A DNA stretch of 64,000 nt. Source: Pseudomonadota bacterium (lineage in GTDB: Bacteria; Pseudomonadota; Gammaproteobacteria; Burkholderiales; Burkholderiaceae_C). The translations under genes were made by a program, and so were the position numbers. Numbering within the stretch: the first letter of the stretch is position 1; each line of letters starts with the position of its first letter. Under the pieces are notes generated by a model that saw nothing but the letters and a program-made list of their open reading frames with translations, made no database searches and was not told where the DNA came from. Of this stretch, positions 44,173-52,494 are shown one piece after another. The DNA lies in the NCBI GenBank assembly GCA_023442945.1, contig JAEZWW010000082.1:3500-67499 (forward strand). The letters are read 5' to 3'.

Positions 44173-45996
44173 ATGCCCCAGCGACCCGCCGGCGACAGCG
44201 CCGCCGCGCTGCCCAACGACCACTACGCCGCCATGCACGCGGCCTTCCGCTGGCAGGTGCCGGCGCGCTTCAACATCGCCCAGGCCTGCTGCCGCCGCTG
44301 GGCCGCGTCGCCAGACACGGCCGCGCGCAGCGCCATCGTCACGCACCGCGCGGACAGCCCGCCCGAAGCCTTCAGCTACGCCGACCTGGCGGCGCAGGCC
44401 GACCGCCTGTCGCACGCGCTGGCGGGGCTGGGCGTGCAGCGCGGCGATCGCGTCGCCATCGTCATGCCGCAGCGGACAGAGACGGCGGTGGCCTACATGG
44501 CGGTGTTCCAGCTGGGCGCGGTGGCGATGCCGCTGTCGCAGCTGTTCGGGCCGGAGGCGCTGGCTTTTCGCCTGCAGGATTCGGGCGCTTGCCTGGCGCT
44601 GTGCGACGCCGCCTCGCTGGCCGATTTGCAGTCGGTGCGGGCCGACTGCCCGGCGCTGCGCCACGTCGTCGCGCTGGGCGCGGGCAGCGCCGACCACGCT
44701 TGGGACGCGCTGCTGGCCGCGGCGCCGGCCACCTCCTTCGCCAGCGTCGACACGGCCGCCGACGACCCGGCTGTGCTGATCTACACCAGCGGCACCACCG
44801 GCCAGCCCAAGGGCGCGCTGGTGCCGCACCGCGCCCTCATCGGCAACTTGCCAGGCTTCTTGTGCAGCCAGAACGGCTTCGGTTTTGACATCGCCGACGT
44901 CAACGCGCTGGCCAGCGGCGCCTGGGACGGCCAGCAACCGGCGGCGCGCACGCCGAGTGTGTTCTGGAGCCCGGCCGACTGGGCCTGGACCGGTGGCCTG
45001 TGGGACGCGCTGATGCCCACGCTGTATTTCGGCCAGACCATCGTCGCCTTCAACGGCCGCTTCGGGCCCGAGACGGCCTTCGACATCCTGCAAACGCACC
45101 GCGTCACGCACAGCTTTCTGTTCCCCACCGCGCTCAAGGCCATGATGAAGGCCGTGCCGCACCCGCGCGAGCGCTACACCCTGCACCTGGACACGCTGAT
45201 GAGCGCGGGCGAGGCCGTGGGCGACGCCGTGTTTGCGTACGCGCGCGACGAGCTGGGCGTGGTCGTCAACGAGATGTTTGGCCAGACCGAGGTGAACTAC
45301 ATCGTCGGCAATTGTGCGCTGAACAATGAGCGTGAGAACAGGGCACTCGGCTGGCCCGCCAAGCCCGGCAGCATGGGCCGCGGCTACCTCGGCCATCTGA
45401 TCGAAGTGATCGACGATGCAGGCCAGCCCTGCGCCACCGGCGTGCCCGGCGACGTGGCGGTGCGCCGCACCGACGTGCACGGCGACGCCGATCCGATCTT
45501 CTTCCTGGGCTACTGGCAGAACGAGCCCGCCACGCGCGCCAAGTACCTGGGCGACTGGTGGCGCACCGGCGACATGGCGCTGCGCGACGCCGACGGCTAC
45601 CTCTGGTACCAGGGCCGCGCCGACGACGTGTTCAAGGCCGCGGGCTACCGCATCGGCCCCGGCGAGATCGAGAACTGCCTGGTCAAACACCCGGCCGTCG
45701 CCAACTGCGCCGTCGTCCCCAAACCAGACGCCGAGCGCGGCGCCCTGGTCAAGGCCTATGTCGTTCTAACTCTTGAATTCATAGCTGCTCGCGCAGATTC
45801 ATATGGGGTCAGAGACGAATTTGACCGAGAGTTGGTGGCCGAACTGCAAGCCCACGTCAAAGGCCAGCTGGCGCCCTACGAATACCCCAAAGAGATCGAA
45901 TTCATCGACCAGTTGCCGATGACGACGACCGGCAAGGTGCAGCGGCGCGTGCTGCGGGTGCAGGAGGAAGAGCGCGCCGCTGTGCCCAAGCAATGA
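44173..45996 (+). CDS. Acetyl/propionyl-CoA-synthetase-like acyl-CoA ligase
   Basis: The 607-residue AMP-forming enzyme starts with HYAAMHAAFRWQVPARFNIAQ, close to the medium-chain acyl-CoA synthetase form. It has the AMP motif YTSGTTGQPKGALVPH, an aryl/acyl pocket in FWSPADWAWTGGLWDA, then NEMFGQTEVNYIVGN, the hinge GRADDVFKAAGYRIGP and the catalytic Lys in TTTGKVQRRVLR. Residues 537-541 (IAARA) and nearby are contributed by repeat copy 11, in the C-terminal lid domain, between KAYVVLT and VAELQAHVKG. The lid is otherwise intact. No partner gene is obvious beyond the divergent hydrolase. Confidence 0.9.
   Translation: MPQRPAGDSAAALPNDHYAAMHAAFRWQVPARFNIAQACCRRWAASPDTAARSAIVTHRADSPPEAFSYADLAAQADRLSHALAGLGVQRGDRVAIVMPQRTETAVAYMAVFQLGAVAMPLSQLFGPEALAFRLQDSGACLALCDAASLADLQSVRADCPALRHVVALGAGSADHAWDALLAAAPATSFASVDTAADDPAVLIYTSGTTGQPKGALVPHRALIGNLPGFLCSQNGFGFDIADVNALASGAWDGQQPAARTPSVFWSPADWAWTGGLWDALMPTLYFGQTIVAFNGRFGPETAFDILQTHRVTHSFLFPTALKAMMKAVPHPRERYTLHLDTLMSAGEAVGDAVFAYARDELGVVVNEMFGQTEVNYIVGNCALNNERENRALGWPAKPGSMGRGYLGHLIEVIDDAGQPCATGVPGDVAVRRTDVHGDADPIFFLGYWQNEPATRAKYLGDWWRTGDMALRDADGYLWYQGRADDVFKAAGYRIGPGEIENCLVKHPAVANCAVVPKPDAERGALVKAYVVLTLEFIAARADSYGVRDEFDRELVAELQAHVKGQLAPYEYPKEIEFIDQLPMTTTGKVQRRVLRVQEEERAAVPKQ
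45768..45823 (+). repeat. Dispersed repeat copy 11, inside acyl-CoA synthetase
   Basis: Flank CTTGAATTC, then ATAGCTGCTCGCGCAG, then TATGGGGTCAGAGACGAATTT. It is read in frame as I-A-A-R-A at codons 537-541. Confidence 0.65.
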
Positions 45997-46054
45997 CCCG
46001 CGAAGCTTCGAATTCATCGCGCGCCCGACCCAGCGCGCCCCTAGGATCGTCACC

Positions 46055-46432
46055 ATGAACACGCTTGAACTCGGGCCCGTGGGCAACGTCTTCTTCTTCG
46101 CACCCGAACTGGACGTCGCCGTCGCTTGGTACGAACAGCTGCTGGGCGTGCGGGCCGAGCGTGCGATGCCGCAGCTGGCGGTCTGGCAGTTGGGCGCGCT
46201 GCGCCTGACACTGCACGCCGAGGACGACTTCAACGCGCGCGGCATGCCCGCTACCGGCACGGTGCCGTACTTTGACGTAGCCGATGTGGACGCGGCGCTG
46301 GCGCTGTGCGTGGCGCGCGGCGGTGTGGCGCACCGGGGGCCGAAGACGGTGTTCTCGGGCGAGCGGCTCGTGCAGATTCTCGACCCTTTCGGCAACCTGC
46401 TGGGCCTGCGCCAGCCTCCTGCGGCCGGCTGA
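46055..46432 (+). CDS. VOC (glyoxalase) family protein
   Basis: The 125-residue single-domain VOC protein has an N-terminal VFFFAPELDVAVAWYEQLLG and a C-terminal DPFGNLLGLRQP. The family includes glyoxalases, bleomycin-type resistance proteins and dioxygenases; which one is unclear. It follows the synthetase by 58 bases. Confidence 0.8.
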   Translation: MNTLELGPVGNVFFFAPELDVAVAWYEQLLGVRAERAMPQLAVWQLGALRLTLHAEDDFNARGMPATGTVPYFDVADVDAALALCVARGGVAHRGPKTVFSGERLVQILDPFGNLLGLRQPPAAG

Positions 46433-46522
46433 GGGACGGGCGCGCCCGCGGCCTACGGCCTACCATCGGGGACTTTGCGTGCCGCCACGTAGGGGCGCGC
46501 GCCAACTCATTTGTCTTCATCC

Positions 46523-47581
46523 ATGCAAACCATTTCTCTGGGGCAGAGCGACCTACAGGTCACGCCCATTTGCCTCGGCACCATGACCTTTGGTGAACAG
46601 GTCGCGCAGGCCGATGCCCACGCCATCCTGGACCGCGCCGTTGAACGCGGCGTGACTTTCATCGACACGGCCGAGATGTACCCCGTGCCGCCCAGCGCCC
46701 GCACCTATGGCGCGACCGAAACCATCATCGGCCATTGGCTGGCGGCGCGGCCGGGCATGCGCCAGCGCATCGTGCTGGCGACCAAGGTCGCCGGTCCGTC
46801 GCGCGGCATGCCCTGGGTGCGCGCGGGGCAGGGCATGACGGCGGCGGACATCCGCGCGTCGTGCGACGTCAGCCTGCGGCGCCTGCAAACCGACGTGATC
46901 GACCTCTACCAGATCCACTGGCCCGAACGCCACGTGCCGTCCTTCGGCAGCATCTACTACGACCCGGCGCAGGAAAAATCCACCACGCCGATCCGCGAAC
47001 AGCTGGAAGCGCTGGCCGCCCTGGTGCAGGCCGGCAAGGTGCGCCACATCGGCCTGTCGAATGAAACGCCATACGGCGTGCACGAATTCGTGCGCCTGGC
47101 CGAAGAACACGGCTTGCCGCGCGTGGTCAGCACGCAAAACCCGTATTGCCTGACCAGCCGCACCTACGACAACGGCCTGGACGAGACCTGCCACCGCCTG
47201 CACGTCGGCCTGCTGGCGTATTCGCCGCTCGGCTTCGGGATGCTGACCGGCAAGTACGACGCCACCGGCATCCACGCGGCCGACGCCCCGCGCGGGCGCA
47301 TGAGCTTGTTTGACCGCATGAAAAGCCAGCGCTGGGGCCGAGAACCCGCGCAAGCGGCCGCACGGCGCTACAACGCGCTGGCGCGCGAGCATGGCCTGAC
47401 CCCCACGCAGCTGGCGCTGGCCTTTTGCTACCGCAGCTGGCGCGTGGCCAGCACCATCATCGGCGTGACCTCGCTGGCGCAGCTGGACGAAGACCTGGAC
47501 GCCTGGAGCGTCCAGCTCAGCCCCGAACTGCTGGCCGCCTGCGACGCGATCCGCGAAGAAATGCGCGATCCGGCCGCCTGA
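46523..47581 (+). CDS. tas: Aldo/keto reductase, Tas-like
   Basis: The 352-residue NADPH-dependent reductase has the AKR tetrad in FIDTAEMYPVPP (Asp, Tyr), ATKVAGPSR (Lys) and YQIHWPER (His). It is very similar in layout to E. coli Tas: LGTMTFGEQ near the start, IGLSNETPYGV, VSTQNPYCLTSR and LLAYSPLGFGMLTGKY. The physiological substrate of Tas is not firmly known. The ATG at 46523 is chosen, with the family's short N-terminal strand (MQTISLGQSDLQVTPICLG). Confidence 0.9.
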   Translation: MQTISLGQSDLQVTPICLGTMTFGEQVAQADAHAILDRAVERGVTFIDTAEMYPVPPSARTYGATETIIGHWLAARPGMRQRIVLATKVAGPSRGMPWVRAGQGMTAADIRASCDVSLRRLQTDVIDLYQIHWPERHVPSFGSIYYDPAQEKSTTPIREQLEALAALVQAGKVRHIGLSNETPYGVHEFVRLAEEHGLPRVVSTQNPYCLTSRTYDNGLDETCHRLHVGLLAYSPLGFGMLTGKYDATGIHAADAPRGRMSLFDRMKSQRWGREPAQAAARRYNALAREHGLTPTQLALAFCYRSWRVASTIIGVTSLAQLDEDLDAWSVQLSPELLAACDAIREEMRDPAA

Positions 47582-47641
47582 GGCGCCCCCGGCGCGGCAG
47601 GCGCGCCCCGCCGCGTGAAACAATTTGAGTTTCTGATCACG

Positions 47642-47673
47642 GGAGGGCGGTGCGATACTGCCGCCCGCCCTCC
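47642..47673. other. Hairpin upstream of the 91-residue protein
   Basis: GGAGGGCGG and CCGCCCGCCCTCC flank a 10-base loop, ending 17 bases before the next ATG. No T-tract; it may be a leader structure. Confidence 0.4.
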
Positions 47674-47690
47674 GAACTTCCCTGTCCGCC

Positions 47691-47966
47691 ATGCCCGCCC
47701 GCCACACCGAACTGCCCCTGAACGCCACCTCGCTCAACGCCGTGGTTGACGCCATGACCGTGGTCACGCTCTGCCTGACCCAGATCCTGACCCAGGAGCA
47801 GCGCGAGCGCTTCGGTCGCGATCTCGTCACCATGGCCGAAGTGGCTGGCCGCAAGGGCAATCTGGAGCTGACTTCCATCCTGCTGGATGTGCGTGCGTCG
47901 GTGAAGACGCGCGACGAAGAGCTGGACGCCGCCAACGCCGCCAACACTGGCGTCGTCGGCGATTGA
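47691..47966 (+). CDS. Conserved-looking small protein, unknown
   Basis: The 91-residue protein is soluble and mostly helical, with NATSLNAVVDAMTVVTLCLTQ, then TQEQRERFGRDLVTMAEVAG and LTSILLDVRASVKTR. I do not recognise the family. The codon use matches its neighbours, so it is probably real. It lies 30 bases upstream of ybaK on the same strand. Confidence 0.6.
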   Translation: MPARHTELPLNATSLNAVVDAMTVVTLCLTQILTQEQRERFGRDLVTMAEVAGRKGNLELTSILLDVRASVKTRDEELDAANAANTGVVGD

Positions 47967-47996
47967 CGCTGCCCGCCGCCGCCCGTAGCCGTCCGC

Positions 47997-48494
47997 ATGG
48001 CCAAGGCCAAAGGCGTCCACGTCAGCGAAACGCCCGCCACTGCGTTGCTGCGCGCGCGAGGCGTGGCCTTTACCGAACACCCGTACGAATACCTGGAGCA
48101 CGGCGGCGCCGAGCACAGCGCCGAGGTGCTGGGCTTTGACCCTTTCACCGTCGTCAAGACCCTGGTCATGCAGGACCAGGATGCCAAGCCCTTGATCGTG
48201 CTGATGCACGGCAACCGCAAGGTCAGCACCAAGAACCTGGCGCGCCAGATCGGCGCCAAATCGGTCGAGCCCTGCCAACCCGAAGTCGCCAACCGCCACA
48301 GCGGCTTTCTGGTGGGCGGCACGTCCCCCTTTGGCACCCGGCGTGAGATGCCGGTCTACATCGAGCAGACCATCCTCGACTTGCCCCGCATCGCCATCAA
48401 CGGCGGCCGCCGCGGCTACCTGATCGGCATCGACCCGCAGGTCTGTGTCGACGTGCTCGGGGCCAAGCCGGTGCAGTGCGCGATCGATCTTTGA
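47997..48494 (+). CDS. ybaK: Cys-tRNA(Pro) deacylase YbaK
   Basis: The 165-residue editing-domain protein hydrolyses Cys mischarged on tRNA-Pro. Family features are ATALLRARGVAFTEHPYEY, FDPFTVVKTLVMQ with the conserved Lys, RKVSTKNLARQIGAK, and VGGTSPFGTRREMPVYIEQ with the GTSPFG loop, then INGGRRGYLIGIDP. Length is normal. Confidence 0.92.
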   Translation: MAKAKGVHVSETPATALLRARGVAFTEHPYEYLEHGGAEHSAEVLGFDPFTVVKTLVMQDQDAKPLIVLMHGNRKVSTKNLARQIGAKSVEPCQPEVANRHSGFLVGGTSPFGTRREMPVYIEQTILDLPRIAINGGRRGYLIGIDPQVCVDVLGAKPVQCAIDL

Positions 48495-48513
48495 CCGAAG
48501 CAGAGCGCCGGCT

Positions 48514-48981
48514 GTGATCAACCAGGCGGCGCTTGCCCTGATCCGCTTCTACCAACGGCGTTTGTCGCCGCACAAGGGCTACCACTGCGCGCTGCGCGTG
48601 CAGCGCGGGCGTGGCAGCGGCTGTTCTGGCGTGGGTTTGCGACTGGTGCGTCGCTACGGGTTGCCGGGCGGCTTGTGGCTGCTTCGACGCAGGCTGCACC
48701 AATGCAGTGATGCCGCGCGGCGCGCGCAAGGGCCGCGCCCGCCGGTCCACCAGCGTGGGGACTGCGACCCAGGTTGCGACGCGGGGTGCGATGGCACGGA
48801 ATGCATCCCGGATCCGGGATGCAACATCGATCGGCGGCAGAATCCCGTGCTGTGGTGGGCGGCGACGGTGAGCTCGCTGGTCTTGCTGCTCGGAGGCCTT
48901 GGTCTTCTGCTCTGGTGGATGGCAGAATACGCGTCTTGCCCTACAGCGGCCTGCGCAGGCAGCTATATTTTCAGGAGTCTT
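48514..48981 (+). CDS. YidD-like membrane insertion factor, no stop before plsY
   Basis: From a GTG at 48514 the first 60 codons fit a YidD-like domain: LALIRFYQRRLSPHKG, then SGVGLRLVRRYGLPGGLWLL and RRRLHQC. A Cys/Asp-rich linker follows (DPGCDAGCDGTECIPDPGC), then a membrane segment (TVSSLVLLLGGLGLLLWW). No stop occurs: the frame runs through repeat copy 12 straight into plsY. A translation product would be a 364-residue YidD-linker-TM-PlsY fusion, unless translation re-starts at plsY. YidD assists YidC in membrane protein insertion. Loss of the stop is most simply explained by the repeat. Confidence 0.65.
48921..48972 (-). repeat. Dispersed repeat copy 12, across the yidD-like/plsY junction
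   Basis: On the minus strand ATAGCTGCCTGCGCAGG, then CTGTAGGGCAAGACG. It is read in the opposite direction to the coding frame and has no stop in it. Confidence 0.7.
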
Positions 48982-49608
48982 ATGGTTTTGCCTTGGTTGG
49001 CGGCACTGGCCGCGTACCTGATCGGCTCGCTCAGTTTTGCCGTCATTGTCAGCCGCGCCATGGGCTTGTCGGACCCGCGCAGCTACGGCAGCGGCAACCC
49101 GGGCGCGACCAACGTGCTGCGCTCTGGCAGCAAGAAGGCGGCGATTGCCACCCTGGTGCTGGACGCCTTCAAGGGCTGGCTGCCGGTCATGCTGGTCAAG
49201 TGGTTCGGCGAGCCCTACGGCCTGGGCGAGGGCACGCAGGCCATGGTTGGCCTGGCGGCGTTTCTGGGCCATTTGTTCCCGGTGTTCTTTGGCTTCAAAG
49301 GCGGCAAGGGCGTGGCGACAGCGGTGGGCGTGTTGCTGGCCTTCCAGCCCTGGCTGGCGCTGGCGACGCTCTTGACCTTCGCCATCATCGTATTCTTCTT
49401 CCGCTATGTGTCGCTGGCGTCGATCATCGCGGCGGTGTTTGCGCCGGTCTACTACCTGCTCGGCAACGGTGTCGCGTGGACGGCGTCCGAACCGAAAGTC
49501 TGGGCTTTGGTGGCCATGGGCATCCTGCTGATCTGGCGCCACACTGAGAACCTTCGCCGGCTGATCGCTGGCACGGAATCCAAACTCGGCAGCAAGAAAA
49601 AACCATGA
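48982..49608 (+). CDS. plsY: Glycerol-3-phosphate acyltransferase
   Basis: PlsY makes lysophosphatidic acid from acyl-phosphate. The 208-residue integral membrane protein has the family signatures LAAYLIGSLSFAVIVSR, SGNPGATNVLRSGSKKAA and FGFKGGKGVATAVG, with about five membrane segments. The ATG at 48982 has AGGAG upstream and is the normal PlsY start. Its frame is continuous with the YidD-like frame upstream. The stop overlaps the ATG of the RidA gene (ATGA). Confidence 0.95.
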   Translation: MVLPWLAALAAYLIGSLSFAVIVSRAMGLSDPRSYGSGNPGATNVLRSGSKKAAIATLVLDAFKGWLPVMLVKWFGEPYGLGEGTQAMVGLAAFLGHLFPVFFGFKGGKGVATAVGVLLAFQPWLALATLLTFAIIVFFFRYVSLASIIAAVFAPVYYLLGNGVAWTASEPKVWALVAMGILLIWRHTENLRRLIAGTESKLGSKKKP

Positions 49609-49964
49609 GCGACAAGACCCTCCAGCGCTTCCACGTCGGCGCCCGCCTGTCTGAAACGGCCGTCTTCAATGGCGTGGTCTACCTGGCCGGCATGGTGCCC
49701 GAATCGGGCGCCAGCGACATCCGCGCACAAACCGCCGACGTGCTCGCGCAAATCGACCGCCTGCTGGCCGAAGCGGGGTCCGACAAGACCCGCATCCTGC
49801 GCACCCAGATCTACCTGGCCGACATCGCCGACATCGGCGTAATGAACGAAGTGTGGGACGCCTGGGTCGCCCCCGGCCACACCCCGCCGCGCGCGACCGT
49901 GGAGGCCGCCCTGGCCAACCCGGACTGGAAGATCGAGATCGTGGTGACGGCGGCGCAGCGCTGA
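49605..49964 (+). CDS. RidA-family protein
   Basis: The 119-residue protein fits the RidA (YjgF/UK114) family of enamine/imine deaminases: FNGVVYLAGMVPE, ILRTQIYLADIADIGVMNEVWDAWV and PPRATVEAALANPDWKIEIVV, with the catalytic Arg in PPRATVE. It is translationally coupled to plsY through an ATGA overlap. It is a divergent member, so exact substrate is open. Confidence 0.85.
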   Translation: MSDKTLQRFHVGARLSETAVFNGVVYLAGMVPESGASDIRAQTADVLAQIDRLLAEAGSDKTRILRTQIYLADIADIGVMNEVWDAWVAPGHTPPRATVEAALANPDWKIEIVVTAAQR

Positions 49965-50354
49965 GCGCGTGTCGGATCCTCTATTTGGCTATGGTTTCAG
50001 GAGCTGCTTGCGCACGCTGAATAAAGGCGAGCGGCCGATTGGGATGGACTTTCGACGGAGTCGAAAGCGCCCGATCGCCGAAGGGCTGGCGGGTGGCTTG
50101 CGCCTGACGCCGACCACCTGCTGTCGCATGCCACCCGGTACCGTGTGCCCAGCGCGTTGGCGCAGTGGGATCCGTCGGCCCGGTGTGACGGCGACCGACG
50201 CGCCGCGGAACGTGCTTGGCCGCAAGACAGGCCCGTGACGGGCCCCGCCCATCGCCGGGGCTTTCACCACACCGACCGGCCGGAAACGATGCCGGGCTTG
50301 GCCGGACGCAGTTGAAGCGCTGAGCGCCGCCTGAGCCGGCGGGGGCGCCTGGCA
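49965..50354. other. 390-base gap with repeat copy 13 and hairpins
   Basis: No convincing gene. It holds repeat copy 13, a hairpin CTTTCGAC GGA GTCGAAAG (50049-50067), and a GCCCCG / CGGGGC stem followed by TTTC near 50232-50265, a possible weak plus-strand terminator. The rest shows nothing recognised. Confidence 0.5.
49988..50040 (+). repeat. Dispersed repeat copy 13
   Basis: GCTATGGTTTCAGG, then AGCTGCTTGCGCACGC, AAAGGCGAGCGGCCGATT. Confidence 0.7.
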
Positions 50355-52160
50355 TCAATCCGGGCGGCGACGCATGCGGTGGCCCGCAAACCCCAGCATC
50401 CCCAGGCTCAACAGACCCAGTGCCCAGGCCGCGTTGGCCGGGACAGGGATGGGTGCGGCGATCGCCACGCTCACCGTCTGGGCCGAGCTGCAGACCTGCG
50501 GCGTGACCCCCACAGCGGTGCAGACCCGATAGGTGAAGCTGTCGCTCGGGCCCTGAAAGCCAGCGTTGGGCGTGTAGACCGCCTGGCCGTTGAGCCAGGT
50601 GACGCTGCCGTTGGCGGGTTCCGTCACAGTGGTTGGTGCGCCCAGGGGCGCGTTGGTTGGATCGGACGAGCTATAGCTCACCGCAATCGTCACGGGCTTG
50701 CCAGGCTGGGTGGCGCCCTTGGCCGGGGAGGCCGTCACCGTCACCGGCGCGGGGGTGACGGTGACCGTGACCTGGGCCGGCGCACTGCAGGTGACCACCG
50801 TGCCGGTGGTGCAGACCTGGTAGGTGAACTTGTCCGTGGGGCCGCGAAAGCTCGCCGCCGGCGTGTACAGCGCCTGCCCGGTGGAGGCGTTCCACGTGAC
50901 GGTGCCGTTGGATGGCGGCGAGACGGTGGTGGGCACGCCAAGAGGCGCGTTCGCGGTGTCGTTGGCTTTGACGTCGATGGAGACAGCGGTGTCGGGCTTG
51001 GTGCTGGCCTCGTCCGGGTTGGCCGTGACGCCGATGACGTTGACGGTCACCGTCTCGGTCTTGCAGACCGGCGTGGGCTGTACGGAGGTAGCGGTTGTGC
51101 ACACCTCGTACGTGAATTTGTCCTGCCCCACAAAGCCAGGCACGGGGGTGTACACCGCCTGGCCGCCTTCGTAGGTGACCGTGCCGTTGGCTGGTTTGAC
51201 TGCGTTGGCCGAGGTGTCGGCGTGGGGCGCGCTCAGCGGCGCGTTCGTCGGGTCGGACGAGGTGTCGTTGGCGAGTACGTTGATTGCGATCGCGGTCCCC
51301 GCTGCGGTGCCGACCGTCTCTGGCTGGGTGGTGATTTTGGGCAGGGGTTTGACCACGGTGCCGCAGGGGACGACCTGTGCCCCGGCGGTGTCGGTGGTTG
51401 CCACCAGCGACACATCGTCGATGAACAGGTCGTTGCCGGCGGTGGAATCGTCCAGGTTGCTGTAGGCCACGGCGTATTGGGTCTGAACGCAACTGGCCGG
51501 GAGGGTGAACTTCCAGCTGCGTTCGGTCCACTTGCGCATGGCGGGATCGCTCGCACCCGCCACGGGGAACTCGGCGCTGGTGGCGATCGCGGCCGAGTCG
51601 TCAGGCTCGCGCAGGCTCAGTTGCGTATCGCCCGGCGGTTGCACCATGAACAACCACGCTGAGAGCACGTAGGTTCGTCCGGGGGTGAGGGTGACCAGGC
51701 GGCGGTACATGTGGTTCTGCGTCGTGCCCGCGTTGACCGCGAGGATGGCCCCGCCGTCGCCCGTGTGGTCACGAAACTTGGTGTAGTCACCACCCGGAGA
51801 ACCGGCTGCCCACCAGCCACCGGCTGTGGGCGCGGGGACCGGCGTGCCGGTGAACGCCGGTGGCGGCAGCGGGTCGCGGATGTTTTGGGGGTTGATGACG
51901 GTGTAGTAGCCATCCAGCAGTACCCGCTGCGCATTGGCCACCACTGCTGAATTCGCATCACCGAGCGGATCCGCGAACCTGTAGTACGACTTTGCCCCTG
52001 CGCCCGAGTGCTGCGGGACATAAGGGCTGGAGGCACGGGTGGCCGTGCTGCCGAAGGTGTCGACAAAAACCGTCTGGGCGGACGCGCCCAGGCTGCAAGC
52101 CAGGAGCACTGCAAAGGCGCCCCCCTGAGCGCCATGGGCGCGCAAGTTATTTTTAACCAT
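50355..52160 (-). CDS. Surface protein with three tandem Ig/cadherin-like repeats and IPTL-CTERM-like tail
   Basis: The 601-residue protein has a signal peptide (AFAVLLACSLGASAQ), a lectin/jelly-roll-like N-terminal half (about 30-270) and three tandem repeats. Each repeat has a form of NDT...PTNAPLxAP, NGTVTYEGGQAVYTP and DKFTYEVCTT (about 290-380, 380-470, 470-565), with the Cys pair kept. The tail PIPVPANAAWALGLLSLGM then basic RMRRRPD resembles IPTL-CTERM. The repeats suggest a cell-surface adhesin or matrix protein. It is preceded by an unusually A/T-rich stretch (52150-52310), unlike its surroundings. No partner gene is adjacent. Confidence 0.8.
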   Translation of the reverse strand: MVKNNLRAHGAQGGAFAVLLACSLGASAQTVFVDTFGSTATRASSPYVPQHSGAGAKSYYRFADPLGDANSAVVANAQRVLLDGYYTVINPQNIRDPLPPPAFTGTPVPAPTAGGWWAAGSPGGDYTKFRDHTGDGGAILAVNAGTTQNHMYRRLVTLTPGRTYVLSAWLFMVQPPGDTQLSLREPDDSAAIATSAEFPVAGASDPAMRKWTERSWKFTLPASCVQTQYAVAYSNLDDSTAGNDLFIDDVSLVATTDTAGAQVVPCGTVVKPLPKITTQPETVGTAAGTAIAINVLANDTSSDPTNAPLSAPHADTSANAVKPANGTVTYEGGQAVYTPVPGFVGQDKFTYEVCTTATSVQPTPVCKTETVTVNVIGVTANPDEASTKPDTAVSIDVKANDTANAPLGVPTTVSPPSNGTVTWNASTGQALYTPAASFRGPTDKFTYQVCTTGTVVTCSAPAQVTVTVTPAPVTVTASPAKGATQPGKPVTIAVSYSSSDPTNAPLGAPTTVTEPANGSVTWLNGQAVYTPNAGFQGPSDSFTYRVCTAVGVTPQVCSSAQTVSVAIAAPIPVPANAAWALGLLSLGMLGFAGHRMRRRPD

Positions 52161-52494
52161 CTGATGCGTACCTTTAGTTTAGAGAAAACAAAACAAATAC
52201 CGCAATATGAAATATCGAGGTGGGAGATGACACTTTAATATTAAATATTGGTTTTCTCAACAAAATTAATGTGAATTTTGTAGCTCGGACGCTTTGCCTA
52301 CAAATGTGGCTTTCGGCCAACGGACGGTCGGGGGTTTCACTGCCGCGTGCACAGCGCAGCCAGCACCATGCATCGGGAGGTATGCGATGCGGAGGGGGAA
52401 TTGGCTCGTCAGCCCGTCGAGCTGAGGAACGGAAGCGCGGCCCAGTCCGGGTCCGCGCCGATAAGCCGCTGAAGAAGGCGGGAAACCAGCGCTT
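52161..52494. other. A/T-rich promoter region and unexplained gap
   Basis: From about 52150 to 52310 the GC content falls sharply, with the palindrome TTTAATATTAAA near 52230-52246. It is a likely control region for the minus-strand surface protein. The rest to 52494 is GC-rich with no gene or structured RNA recognised. Confidence 0.5.

Noticed and set aside
52376..52494. A possible structured RNA or riboswitch upstream of the surface-protein gene
   Set aside because: No known motif could be matched by eye, and it lies on the far side from the gene's likely promoter.
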